Shown in pieces: positions 13,031-20,303 of a stretch of 20,303 nt of DNA. A program made the position numbers and the translations under genes. The notes beneath the pieces are model-generated. The model saw only the letters and a list, made by a program, of their open reading frames with translations, did not search any database and was not told the origin of the DNA. The stretch's first letter is position 1. The number at the start of each line of letters is the position of its first letter. Source of the stretch: a virus; the IMG/VR virus record IMGVR_UViG_3300038451_000214, positions 1 to 20,303 of that record. One strand, 5' to 3'.

Positions 13031-16000
13031 CTACGGGTTGCCGGTCCCGCGGCCGACCGAGCGCGAGTTGAGGACGTTCTGGCCGGTGGCACGCGCCCCG
13101 CGCAGCATGTACTTCTGGACCGCCGTCGCCAGCGTGCGGCCATCGAGAACGACGGTCGTGTGGAGGTCGCCCGAGACGTTGACCGTGTGGCCCGCGTCGA
13201 CCGAGGACTTCACGGACTTGACGGCGGTGGTCGCGGTGTTGACCGCGGTGGTGACCTTGGCGATGTCGACAGGCTTGGCGAGCTTCAGGGTCGCAGCAGT
13301 CACCGCCGCGATGTCGGGCGTCTTGGCGAGTTTCGACCCGAGCGAGTTCACGGCGATGGTCGTTTTGTCCGTCGAGGTCTTGATCCCGAGGACCTTCTGC
13401 TGGGCCTCCTTCAGCGACTCGCCCATCTTCATCAGCCCGACGACCTGATCCTTCTGGGCCTTCGTGAGCTCGATGTCCGACCGCCCGGTGTCGTAACTGC
13501 CGAGTGCCGCGTTCGCTGCGATCTGTTTCTCACTCGGCACCGTCTTGGGCAGCGCGCCGATTGCGTCGAGGAAACCGCCCGCGAGGTCGGCCCCGATCTT
13601 GGGTATCGCGCCGACGAACGGGATCGAAGAGACGTCCTTCATCCACGACGGCATCGCGGCCTCGCCCGCCGCGGCCCCCGGTATGAGCTTCGTCCCCAGT
13701 GAGGCGATCTGCGCGGTGATGACGGGCAGAATCAGGCTGGCCGCGCTAAAGCCTCCAGCCTCTCCCGCGCCCGCGGCTCCCGCACCAGCCGCGGCGCCGC
13801 CGCCCAGCGCGAGACCGGCCCCCGCGCCCGCGGCTCCCGCCGCTTCGGCGGCGTCCTCTCCGCCTGCACCCAGGTCCTCGCCTGCCGTGGCACCGCCAGC
13901 CGCGACGTCTTCGGCGGCGCCTGCGCCACCTGCCACCAGGTCCTCCGACGCCGTCTCGCCACCCGCGGCCAAGTCCTCTGCCGCTCCGGCACCACCAGCC
14001 CCCAGGTCTTCCGCGGCAGCCGCGCCACCCGCGCCGACATCCTCTCCGGCCACCTCGCCACCCGCGCCCAGGTCTTCCGCGGCCGAGGCGCCCCCAGCGC
14101 CCAAATCCTCCGCGGCCGAGGCGCCCCCAGCGCCTACGTCTTCAGCAGCAGCAGCACCGCCAGCGCCCAAATCCTCCGCAGCAGCCGCGCCGCCCGCACC
14201 GACATCCTCGGCAGCAGCAGCACCACCCGCGCCCAGGTCTTCAGCAGCCGTGGCACCGCCAGCGCCCAGGTCTTCCGCGGCAGTCGCACCCCCGGCGCCC
14301 AGGTCTTCAGCAGCCGTGGCACCGCCAGTTCCCAGGTCCTCGGCGGCTGTCGAGCCACCCGCAGTGAGGGACGCGGCCGCGGTCTTCGCGTCGGCGATCA
14401 GTTGCTCACCGGCCTTGGCGATTCCCTGCTGCAGCGTCTCGGACGCCTGGGAGGCGTCGGTGTTCAGGGCCGAAGTCTCGTCAGGGCCGCCCTTCAGTCC
14501 GAACAGCTTGAGGACCGCCTGGTACGCCGATTGCGCGTTGGCGACGAGCTTGCCGAGGGCGTTCACGGCGAACGCGGTCACCGCGACCCCGAGCACGCCC
14601 ACCACCACCGCGGCGAGCGTGTAGGCCGCGATGCGGTTCTTGTTGAACCACTCGACGACCGAGGCGGTGACGTGGATGACCGTCTCAATCTTGGGGATGA
14701 GCACCCGCCCGAGCCGGACCCCGTAGTCGTCGACCGCGGCCTCCAGCATGTGCAGCTGGCCGTGCAGGGTCTTCATCTGGAGGTTGGCCGCGTTCTCCGC
14801 CGTGCCGTGCTTGGTCACCGCCGCGGTGGCCTTGTCGAACGCCTCCGGGCCGGCACGGACCAGGGCGAGGACCTTGGCGGACGCGGAGCCGAAGCCCAGC
14901 GCGGTGAGTTCGGCCGTCGCCTGGGCGGTGGTCATGCCCTTGGTCTTCTCCGCCAGCTGGGAGATGACCGAAGCCCAGCCGACGAACTGGCCCTTGGCGT
15001 CCGTCACCGTCAGGCCAAGCTTGGCCGAGGCCAGCTGGGCGGTCTTGGCCCCGTCGGCCGCGGAGGTGAACGCCTTCCAGGCCACCGCTTGGCTCGACGA
15101 CATCCCTTGGGTCGCCGTCGTGAGTTCCTTCGCGGTGACCGTCCCGGCGACGTACTGCGCGGCCAGTCCCTGGAGCGACGGTGGCAGGGTGTCGCTCGCC
15201 ACCCGCAACGCGATCTGCGCCTTGGCGGCGTCGGCCGCGGGCTTCAAGAGCGCGGTCATGGTCGTGGTGAGCATCGACATCGCGGCTCGCCCGGTCTCGC
15301 CGTGCTCGGTCATGTCCACCAAGAGGCCGGAGAGCTGCCCGAGGGAGGGCGAGAGCGCGCCGAGCTTGGTCCGTGTCCGCTCCAGGCCGGAGGTCAGCGA
15401 GTCGACGCCCTGGCCGGTCATCTGCGAGGCCGAGTAGAGGACGTCGGCGGTCGAGGCGGCGTCCTTGGCGTGCAGCTGGAACGCCTGCATCACCCCCGCG
15501 AGGGCGCCGGTCGTGTCCGAGAGTGACCCCAGCCCGGCGTCAGCGAGCGACGTGGCCGCCTTCATCTCCTCCAGGGCCTCGGCGGTCGTGTAGGCGCCGG
15601 ATTGCAGCGACTTGAACTGGGCGGCGACCGGGGCCAGCGCCGCCTCCATCGCGTTGGCCGACTGCTCGGTCGACCCCGCGGTGCCGAGGAGCGCGTTGGC
15701 GAGGTCGTTCGACTGCTTGGTGGACTGGCCCAAGGCAGCCTGGACCTTGGCCTGACTGGTCTGGAAGTCCATCGCCATCTTGACGGACATGACGCCGACC
15801 GCGGCCCCGATGCCGAGGAAGGCGAGCGTGACGAGCTTGCCCGCCTTGATCAGCCGCTCGTCCTGGAGGACCCCCGTGTCGGCGGACGCCACCTCGGCCT
15901 CGGCGAGACGCCCTTGCGCGTCGGCGTTGGCGAGGGTCGCGTCGCGCATCTCCTTCTCGGCGACGGCCTGCCGGTCGAGGGCACCCGACTGCGCGGTGGA

Positions 16001-16258
16001 CGCTTCCTCGCCCGTGATCTGCCCCTTGTTGATCGCGTCCTGGGTCGCGATCAAGTCAGCGGAGGTCGCGGCAAGACGTTCCTGGGCGTCGGCGAGCTGG
16101 GAGCTGGTCGCCTCGGCGCGGGCCTGGGCGAGGTCGAGGTCATCGGTCGAGCCCGCCGTCTCGCCGAGGACGTCGCGGACCTCGGCCAGCTTGTCGATGA
16201 ACTGGCTGGCCGACAATTGCAATTCGCCCAATATGGGCGGAAGGATGCCCCCGGCCAT
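13031..16258 (-). CDS. Tape measure protein, 1075 aa
   Basis: ATG at 16258-16256, one base after the TGA of the gp10-like gene. It sets tail length and is ejected with DNA. In order: an N-terminal coiled coil (about 40-135, LAQARAEATSSQLADAQERLAATSADL), a hydrophobic segment (about 140-160), then a phage minor tail core with repeated Ala/Ser helices (SAKVQAALGQSTKQSNDLANALLGTAGS and on to KTAQLASAKLGLTVTDAKGQFVGW). A second hydrophobic segment follows at about 543-568, and an 11-residue repeat array at 634-809. The C-terminal part contains KTTIAVNSLGSKLAKT and VVLDGRTLATAVQKYML. Length and order (after the chaperone, before the hub) are typical for a siphophage. Confidence 0.93.
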   Translation of the reverse strand: MAGGILPPILGELQLSASQFIDKLAEVRDVLGETAGSTDDLDLAQARAEATSSQLADAQERLAATSADLIATQDAINKGQITGEEASTAQSGALDRQAVAEKEMRDATLANADAQGRLAEAEVASADTGVLQDERLIKAGKLVTLAFLGIGAAVGVMSVKMAMDFQTSQAKVQAALGQSTKQSNDLANALLGTAGSTEQSANAMEAALAPVAAQFKSLQSGAYTTAEALEEMKAATSLADAGLGSLSDTTGALAGVMQAFQLHAKDAASTADVLYSASQMTGQGVDSLTSGLERTRTKLGALSPSLGQLSGLLVDMTEHGETGRAAMSMLTTTMTALLKPAADAAKAQIALRVASDTLPPSLQGLAAQYVAGTVTAKELTTATQGMSSSQAVAWKAFTSAADGAKTAQLASAKLGLTVTDAKGQFVGWASVISQLAEKTKGMTTAQATAELTALGFGSASAKVLALVRAGPEAFDKATAAVTKHGTAENAANLQMKTLHGQLHMLEAAVDDYGVRLGRVLIPKIETVIHVTASVVEWFNKNRIAAYTLAAVVVGVLGVAVTAFAVNALGKLVANAQSAYQAVLKLFGLKGGPDETSALNTDASQASETLQQGIAKAGEQLIADAKTAAASLTAGGSTAAEDLGTGGATAAEDLGAGGATAAEDLGAGGATAAEDLGAGGAAAAEDVGAGGAAAAEDLGAGGAAAAEDVGAGGASAAEDLGAGGASAAEDLGAGGEVAGEDVGAGGAAAAEDLGAGGAGAAEDLAAGGETASEDLVAGGAGAAEDVAAGGATAGEDLGAGGEDAAEAAGAAGAGAGLALGGGAAAGAGAAGAGEAGGFSAASLILPVITAQIASLGTKLIPGAAAGEAAMPSWMKDVSSIPFVGAIPKIGADLAGGFLDAIGALPKTVPSEKQIAANAALGSYDTGRSDIELTKAQKDQVVGLMKMGESLKEAQQKVLGIKTSTDKTTIAVNSLGSKLAKTPDIAAVTAATLKLAKPVDIAKVTTAVNTATTAVKSVKSSVDAGHTVNVSGDLHTTVVLDGRTLATAVQKYMLRGARATGQNVLNSRSVGRGTGNP
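13832..14359 (-). repeat. Sixteen 33-bp units encoding 11-residue GGxxAxEDxxA repeats in the tape measure protein
   Basis: Residues 634-809 are 16 units of 11 residues: the first is GGSTAAEDLGT, then mostly GGATAAEDLGA, GGAAAAEDLGA or GGASAAEDLGA. Units 10-16 degenerate, and the last is GGEDAAEAAGA. Copies in the first half are almost identical in protein but differ at third codon positions. The units alternate Gly-Gly hinges with short acidic helices. Confidence 0.9.
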
Positions 16259-16259
16259 G

Positions 16260-16736
16260 TCAGGCCCTCATCACTTCGGACCAGGCCGCGGCGAAGATGC
16301 CCTCTATCGCCCCCTCCAGGTCGTCCAGGCCCTTCTCCATGTAGAAGCTGCCCGTCTGCGTCACCGACTCGACCTGGACCCAGTTGCCGTCGATCTGGAA
16401 CTTCAGGTACGGCCCGTTCTTCGCATGGATGGTCCCACCGAGGTCGCGGAAGCGCCCGTAGATGACCGAGGGGCCCGCGGTGGCGAGCCAGCGGCCCGGG
16501 CCGGTCTGCGTCACCTCGACGATGTGGATGCTGCGGCGGAGCGTGCCCCCGACGTGGCGTGGGGCCTGGACGGACTTGGCGACCGGCGCGTGTGCCATCG
16601 CGGCACCGACGAAGAAGGCGATGCCCCGTCGCGTCGCCAGCTCCACCGCGGCGTTCGCCCGGTCGGCGAGTCTGTCCACGGCCGCCTGCATGTCGGACGT
16701 GTCGAGGCTGGTGTGGAACTCCAGGCCGCCGGGCAC
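16260..16736 (-). CDS. HK97-gp10-like tail protein, 158 aa
   Basis: GTG at 16736-16734, one base after the TGA of the frameshift product, with the C-terminus of that frame ending AAAERG. Early residues are helical (DMQAAVDRLADRANAAVELATRRG). The middle carries GTLRRSIHIVEVTQTGPGRW, SVIYGRFRDLGGTIHAKNGPYLKFQIDGNWVQVESV and FYMEKGLDDLEGAIEGIF. The YG-F-DLGGTxxAKxGxYLxF run is the hallmark of HK97 gp10-like minor tail or neck proteins in actinobacterial phages. Usually such genes lie before the tail tube gene; here it lies after the chaperone, beside the tape measure. A role in tail completion or neck assembly is likely. Confidence 0.82.
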   Translation of the reverse strand: MPGGLEFHTSLDTSDMQAAVDRLADRANAAVELATRRGIAFFVGAAMAHAPVAKSVQAPRHVGGTLRRSIHIVEVTQTGPGRWLATAGPSVIYGRFRDLGGTIHAKNGPYLKFQIDGNWVQVESVTQTGSFYMEKGLDDLEGAIEGIFAAAWSEVMRA

Positions 16737-16737
16737 G

Positions 16738-17600
16738 TCAGCCCCTCTCCGCGGCCGCTGCTAGGCGCTCCACCTCCGCCAGTTCAATCATCAGCTCGAC
16801 CTTCCGGAACGGCAGCCTCAGGTACTCATCCTCAGTGTAGGACGGGAACGCCAGCAAGAACTGGACCATCCGGTCCAGGCGAACTAGCTCGCGGTCCTCG
16901 GCGAGGAGGCGCTGCGCTTGCGGGGTGAGCGTGAGCCGGTAGCGGGTGCCGTTGACGCGCTCGCGGATTTCGACTCCTCGGCCGATCCGGAGCCGTTGGA
17001 TTCTCCGGTAGGGGCTTTTGGGTCCCTCACGGCCTCCGGGCTCCGGTTGAAGTCCGTGGGCGTGACGTTCGTCCGCGCCGTCTCGGCGGAGATGGCCTTC
17101 ATCACCGTGTTGGGGACCGTCCGCGCGAAGGCTGCCACCGACTCCGGCGTCCGGTCGGGCGGAATGGGGATGACCTGGCCGTCCGGTCCCGTCACGTCCC
17201 AGGCGCGCAGGGAGCACATGACGCGCACCACCTCGAAGCGGTCGATGGGGGCGTACTCTTCGGGACCGAGCTTCTGGTAGGCGAGGGCGAGCGCGTTGGT
17301 CGCGCGGGCGTCGGTCATCAGCTTCAGCCGGGCCTCCGCCTCGCGCTTCCGCGCCGCGGGCGTGGACTTGGCCGCCACGATGGCCCGCAGGTCCGTCTCC
17401 AGGGTGCGCGCCGCGTCGGGCAGCGCCGTCTCCAGGCTCCTCAGCTCCTCCAGCTGGAGCACCGTCGTCTTGGCCGCCACCGACTCCGAGGCGATCCCGG
17501 CGTGCTCGATGTCCCACTGCTCCTGGACGGTGAGGTCGTCTTCCTCCGCTATCTCCGCCCAGCGGCCTCTCGGCAGCTCGATCCGTCGCACATCGACCAC
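16738..17600 (-). CDS. Tail assembly chaperone GT, made by -1 frameshift, 287 aa
   Basis: The first 195 residues are those of the shorter chaperone. At CCCAAAA (minus strand 17022-17016, read C CCA AAA in the starting frame) a -1 slip gives CCC AAA then AGC. The continuation is SPYRRIQRLRIGRGVEIRERVNGTRYRLTL, ending AEVERLAAAAERG at 16738. The extension of 92 residues has coding-like composition and no good start of its own. The layout before the tape measure gene matches the G/GT pair of siphophages, where the extended form recruits the tail tube to the tape measure. Confidence 0.8.
16884..17600 (-). CDS. Tail assembly chaperone G, 238 aa
   Basis: Unshifted product, stopping at 16884. GTG at 17600 is the first start, but AGGAGA sits almost on it; the in-frame GTG at 17591-17589 has better spacing (10 bases), so the true start may be there. 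Residues 1-130 are helical (TVQEQWDIEHAGIASESVAAKTTVLQLEELRSLETALPDAARTL) and 110-180 mixed (YAPIDRFEVVRVMCSLRAWDV). After the slip site it ends in Ser/Ala-rich low complexity (ESKSASASTAPATGSRSPRKRS). The gene starts 20 bases after the third 14-bp palindrome. Identity rests on position, size and the slip site. Confidence 0.82.
   Translation of the reverse strand: MVDVRRIELPRGRWAEIAEEDDLTVQEQWDIEHAGIASESVAAKTTVLQLEELRSLETALPDAARTLETDLRAIVAAKSTPAARKREAEARLKLMTDARATNALALAYQKLGPEEYAPIDRFEVVRVMCSLRAWDVTGPDGQVIPIPPDRTPESVAAFARTVPNTVMKAISAETARTNVTPTDFNRSPEAVRDPKAPTGESNGSGSAEESKSASASTAPATGSRSPRKRSASSPRTAS
17016..17022 (-). promoter_or_regulatory. -1 frameshift slippery heptamer C CCA AAA
   Basis: Minus-strand CCCAAAA in the X XXY YYZ register. 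The frame-0 codons are GAC CCA AAA. Both tRNAs can re-pair after a one-base slip. It lies in the overlap between two open frames, where tail chaperone genes of siphophages shift. Confidence 0.8.
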
Positions 17601-17620
17601 TCTCCTGTCTTGGTGAAATG

Positions 17621-17634
17621 CCTAGACGTCTAGG
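17621..17634. repeat. Copy 3 of the palindrome CCTAGACGTCTAGG
   Basis: It immediately follows the TAG stop (17637-17635) of the major tail protein gene and lies 20 bases before the start of the chaperone gene. The surrounding bases are not shared with copies 1 and 2; only the 14-bp core is. As at copy 2 it is tied to a stop codon and close to the next start. It may reset translation or bind a regulator within the tail operon. Confidence 0.75.
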
Positions 17635-18684
17635 CTATGCCGCTACTGACTGGCCATTCGTGCAGATAACCTTGAGCGGCGACGTGCCAGTGGAGGCGTC
17701 CGTCGCGTTGGCGACCGCCCGGAAGTTGGAGGACACGCCGAGGTAGGACTTGTCGACCTCCAGCTTCGGGTCCTCCAGCTGCGTGGTCGTCATCTGCAGC
17801 GCCACGGTGTGCGAGGTCACCGGGTCGGTGAACACGACGTACAGCCGTTGCTGCAGCCGCTCCAGGCCCTCGGTGATGACGTTCGGCGCGATGTTGTCGT
17901 TGTTGTCGTAGACGAAGGCGAACTTGCCCGTCACGCGGATCGAACCGGCAAAGTTGGCGTGCGCCGACTGTTGCCCCGCCGTGTGGATTGGAGCCGAGTT
18001 CATGCGCTCGATGGAGCAGTCGAAGGACTCGACCGCGACCGAGGTCAGCGTGCCGAGGGTGATCGACGTGTCCCACGACGGCACCATGTGCTCGGCGTTG
18101 TAGGTGTTGCCCGACAGCGACTGGGTGGTGAAGGGCAGCGTGATGGAGGCGATGGTCGCCTCGATCGCGGCGTCGATGGCCATCGCGATGTCCATCTTGG
18201 TCAGCTGCGTCCACGGTGCATACCAGCCGTGCCCGCCGTCGAAGTACGAGACGGTCAAGGACGGAGGCTGGGAACCGGTCGTGTTGTTGAGGAGCGTGTG
18301 GGTGTGCGTGTACGGCGCGGTCGTCCCGGTCACGTTGTCACTCCCCAACAGCCCCAGGAACAGGTACGGCCAGGCGTCGGCGAACAGGTTGGTCTTCCAG
18401 CCCATCTCCGCCGAGGCCACGCCCAGCACGTCGTCGTGGTCCATCGACGGGTCGCCGCGGAGTCCCACGTCCTGCAGGTAGGTCTGCTTCGGCACCCAGG
18501 CCGGGTCGTGCAACGGCGTCCACAGCGCCGCGGTGACGGCGGTGCCGGGCGTCGACTCGGCCGCGTAGCCGATCCAGGCGTTCTCGGTCGCCGGGATGCT
18601 GGGCGCGGCGGCCATTCGCATCCCGTAGCGGCGGGCGATACGGGCGAACTCCTCGTACCTCGGGTCAAAGAAGCGGTGGCTCAT
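17635..18684 (-). CDS. Major tail (tube) protein, 349 aa
   Basis: ATG at 18684-18682 with TAGGAGG five bases upstream, the best ribosome binding site in the structural operon, as expected for an abundant product. Residues 30-120 include NAWIGYAAESTPGTAVTAALWTPL and YLFLGLLGSDNVTGTTAPYTHTHT, a pattern of siphophage tail tube proteins in actinobacteria. Next comes a long beta-rich part with SYFDGGHGWYAPWTQLTKMDIAMAI. The end is VALQMTTTQLEDPKLEVDKSYLGVSSNFRAVAN. There is no signal or membrane segment. Position before the chaperone pair and the tape measure fixes the identity. An Ig-like extra domain is not evident. Confidence 0.85.
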   Translation of the reverse strand: MSHRFFDPRYEEFARIARRYGMRMAAAPSIPATENAWIGYAAESTPGTAVTAALWTPLHDPAWVPKQTYLQDVGLRGDPSMDHDDVLGVASAEMGWKTNLFADAWPYLFLGLLGSDNVTGTTAPYTHTHTLLNNTTGSQPPSLTVSYFDGGHGWYAPWTQLTKMDIAMAIDAAIEATIASITLPFTTQSLSGNTYNAEHMVPSWDTSITLGTLTSVAVESFDCSIERMNSAPIHTAGQQSAHANFAGSIRVTGKFAFVYDNNDNIAPNVITEGLERLQQRLYVVFTDPVTSHTVALQMTTTQLEDPKLEVDKSYLGVSSNFRAVANATDASTGTSPLKVICTNGQSVAA

Positions 18685-18693
18685 CCCGGCCTC

Positions 18694-18930
18694 CTACGGT
18701 ATGGCCGGTCGTGCCGGCGCAATGGTGGGAACGTCCGGCACGGTCACCTCCTCAGATGGCTCGGGTCGGGACGGGGTCTTCGGGGGTACGAGGGCGAGGT
18801 AGCGGTGGTTCCGCTTGCGGAACGTCACGAACGTCTCGCCGGGGTCGAGTTCGAGCGTCCGGCCGTCATCGCGCGTTTCATCCGCGAACACGGCCCGCTG
18901 GTCGAGCACCGACCTGTACGTGAAGGACAT
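18694..18930 (-). CDS. Small hypothetical protein before the tail tube gene, 78 aa
   Basis: ATG at 18930 gives MSFTYRSVLDQRAVFADETRDDGRTLELDPGETFVTFRKRNHRYLALVPP, with a Pro-rich tail. No ribosome binding site precedes it. An in-frame GTG at 18975 overlaps the upstream stop as GTGA, the pattern used elsewhere here, and would add 15 residues (93 aa). The beta-strand-like core (LELDPGETFVTFRKRNHRYLAL) may be a small barrel. Neck-region phage genomes often hold such a small gene between terminator and tube. Function unknown. Confidence 0.7.
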   Translation of the reverse strand: MSFTYRSVLDQRAVFADETRDDGRTLELDPGETFVTFRKRNHRYLALVPPKTPSRPEPSEEVTVPDVPTIAPARPAIP

Positions 18931-18971
18931 CGAGTCCGAGTCTACGCACCCGCGGGGTCGAGGCGTGGGAT

Positions 18972-19523
18972 TCACGCGTAGTACTGCTGCCACGCCTTCA
19001 CGGTGATGGTGCCCCAGACCTGCGTGAGGCCCATCTTCCCGCGGAGCAGGCGCGGCATGGTGAAGTCCTCCTCGATGTCCTCCTGGCCGAACGCCTCGCC
19101 CTCGCCCCATTGCCAGACGGCCCCGCTCCCGGGCGTGGTGCCGGCCGTCCGGTTGGCCTCGATGTAGGCGCGGAACGAGTCGACGAACGTGTCGTTCGCC
19201 GCGCCGCACTCCTGGGACTGGGCCGACGCCGAGCGGGTGAAGCAGATGAACGTCACCGGGTAGAGCGCCGCCTTGATGCCGGAAGTGGGTCCCCCCGTGC
19301 CCAGCCGCTTGTGCTTGGCCGGGCCGATGTAGACGTAGACGACCGTGCCCATGCTGGAGCCGGGGTCCTCGGAGGCGACGATGAAGTCGCCCTCGGGGGT
19401 GATCTTCGGCGGGTGGGCGTAGACGGTGCCCAGGCCCTCGATGGCGTTGCTGGCGATGCCGGTCTCCAGGTACGAGACGATGGCCGCCCGGAGCGATGCG
19501 CGGCCGGGGAAGGGCGCGGCCAT
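18972..19523 (-). CDS. Tail-terminator-like protein, 183 aa
   Basis: ATG at 19523 overlaps the previous TGA by one base (TGATG). Residues include SLRAAIVSYLETGIASNAIEGLGTVYAHPPKI, GTVVYVYIGPAKHKRLGTGG, then PVTFICFTRSASAQSQECGAANDTFVDSFRAYI and RLLRGKMGLTQVWGTITVKAWQQYY. A helix start, a central strand set and the position two genes before the tail tube fit the tail terminator or neck closure class (lambda U / SPP1 gp17 type), though it is longer than usual. Assignment is by position and size; no strong motif is seen. Confidence 0.7.
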   Translation of the reverse strand: MAAPFPGRASLRAAIVSYLETGIASNAIEGLGTVYAHPPKITPEGDFIVASEDPGSSMGTVVYVYIGPAKHKRLGTGGPTSGIKAALYPVTFICFTRSASAQSQECGAANDTFVDSFRAYIEANRTAGTTPGSGAVWQWGEGEAFGQEDIEEDFTMPRLLRGKMGLTQVWGTITVKAWQQYYA

Positions 19524-19843
19524 CAGACCTCCCTCCAGCGGTGGCCCTCATCGAGGTAGCCGTGCCAGTAAACCGGGTGGCCGCAGGCGATCGACGCGCG
19601 CACCTCGATCGAACCGTCCGGGCACTCTCGGAACGTCCAGGGCGGCGACGAGATCCCGTGTAGCCCGCTCCCCTCGTTGGCGTGGTCGTACATCGTCGCC
19701 CCGTGGTGAATCGGCAGCAGGAACCAAATCTGCGGGCGAACGTCCCCGTCGTCGTCGACGGAGCCGAGAGCGTAGTCACCCGGCAGTTCGAGGTCGTCCA
19801 TCGTGGCGACCCGCCGACCGACGGTGATATCGCCCGCGGCCAT
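19523..19843 (-). CDS. DUF6527-like small protein in the head-tail joining cluster, 106 aa
   Basis: ATG at 19843 overlaps the previous TGA by one base. It contains PQIWFLLPIHHGATMYDHANEGSGLHGISSPPWTFRECPDGSIEVRASIACGHPVYWHGYLDEGHRWREV. The C-P-D-G-S...RASI...WHG-L-GH-W ending recalls DUF6527-type small phage proteins with a Trp/His-rich beta fold. C89, C97 and nearby His might bind a metal. The genomic position would suit a head closure protein, but the sequence does not look like one. Role unclear. Confidence 0.7.
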   Translation of the reverse strand: MAAGDITVGRRVATMDDLELPGDYALGSVDDDGDVRPQIWFLLPIHHGATMYDHANEGSGLHGISSPPWTFRECPDGSIEVRASIACGHPVYWHGYLDEGHRWREV

Positions 19844-20303
19844 CAGGTCTTGATCTTGACGGCCGTGCGGTAGGACTGGAGCGCCTTGAAGGCCCGCACG
19901 ATGTCCACCGTCTTCTCGCCAGGGTCCGTCTCGCCGGTCCGCGCCTCGCCGACGCCCTCCAAGAGCAGGGCGTCGTCGCCGCGGCCCTTCACCAGAGCCG
20001 TCACAGCGTGGATGACGGCCTGCTGGACCGCCCAGGGGATGGCCGAGACCGGGATGAAGTCCGGGGCCTCAGGCGGCGTGTGGGCGTACTGGAGAGGCGC
20101 TACCAGGGCGACGGTCGCCTGCCCGGTGGCGGGCGTGTTGGCCTCGACGGACGCGACGGTGACGGTCTCCACACCGGAAGCGACGCTCATCGTGTAGTCG
20201 AGCACGTCGAGCTGCGTGCCGGGGAACACACCGATGAGGCCGCCCGCCGCGCTGGTGGCCTCCACGACCAGCGATTCGTCGGCCGCCGCCGCGGCCTCCG
20301 CGA
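19843..20303 (-). CDS. Head-tail connector (adaptor) protein, 5' end outside the window
   Basis: The frame stays open from the stop at 19843 to the window edge, reading AEAAAAADESLVVEATSAAGG before the in-frame GTG at 20265, so that GTG is probably not the start. The C-terminal part (IPWAVQQAVIHAVTALVKGRGDDALLLEGVG, then TVDIVRAFKALQSYRT) is a helical pattern typical of gp6-like connectors, which bind the portal ring and receive the tail. Its position upstream of the tail cluster agrees. At least 153 residues are in view. Upstream portal and capsid genes would lie to the right. Confidence 0.75.
   Translation of the reverse strand, partial: AEAAAAADESLVVEATSAAGGLIGVFPGTQLDVLDYTMSVASGVETVTVASVEANTPATGQATVALVAPLQYAHTPPEAPDFIPVSAIPWAVQQAVIHAVTALVKGRGDDALLLEGVGEARTGETDPGEKTVDIVRAFKALQSYRTAVKIKT

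Noticed and set aside
13545-14624. Plus-strand Ala/Pro/Ser-rich frame
   Set aside because: Antisense of the tape measure repeat array.

Overview
This window looks like part of the genome of a tailed phage, or a prophage, of a high-GC Actinomycetota host. It has long non-contractile-tail (siphovirus-type) genes, GC-rich codons with frequent GTG starts, many ATGA/GTGA start-stop overlaps, TANNNT-type -10 boxes and GC-rich hairpin terminators without good T-tracts. No terminase, portal, integrase, repressor or DNA polymerase lies inside the window, so lifestyle cannot be decided. Nearly every gene is on the minus strand; a two-gene island at 6692-7787 is on the plus strand.

Read right to left (direction of transcription): 20303-17635 holds the head-tail joining genes and the tail tube (partial connector, DUF6527-like small protein, tail-terminator-sized protein, short protein, major tail protein). 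17600-16738 is the tail assembly chaperone pair G and GT, joined by a -1 frameshift at C CCA AAA. It is followed by an HK97-gp10-like protein, a 1075-residue tape measure protein with sixteen 11-residue repeats, and a 993-residue tail tip/hub protein with a LamG-like domain. Next come a zinc-ribbon protein split by a 323-residue homing intein and a short receptor-binding-like protein. The last two genes, and a patch in the LamG domain, are visibly lower in GC than the rest.

The plus-strand island encodes a small membrane protein and a secreted peptidase of family G1 (glutamic peptidase/eqolisin) with both catalytic residues. It looks like an accessory (moron) unit with its own promoter. To its left, on the minus strand, is a lysis cassette: a lysozyme-like muralytic protein, a membrane protein with a long Ala-rich helix, a holin-like protein made of two tandem copies of one unit, and a papain-fold-like cysteine peptidase. 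Two GC hairpins follow it in a 409-base non-coding region (3696-4104).

From a promoter at 3725-3753 a second minus-strand operon runs off the left end: small proteins, an Ala-rich repeat protein, a candidate single-strand-annealing protein with a Cys cluster, a zinc-binding microprotein and others, most joined by 1-4 base overlaps.

The most unusual shared features are regulatory. A perfect 14-bp palindrome, CCTAGACGTCTAGG, occurs three times at gene boundaries, and two copies lie in an identical 25-bp block. A promoter-plus-leader module is duplicated in front of the early operon and of the plus-strand island. Together these suggest one phage regulator controlling the early operon, the peptidase island and the tail operon. 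This regulon is an inference; the repeats themselves are directly visible.
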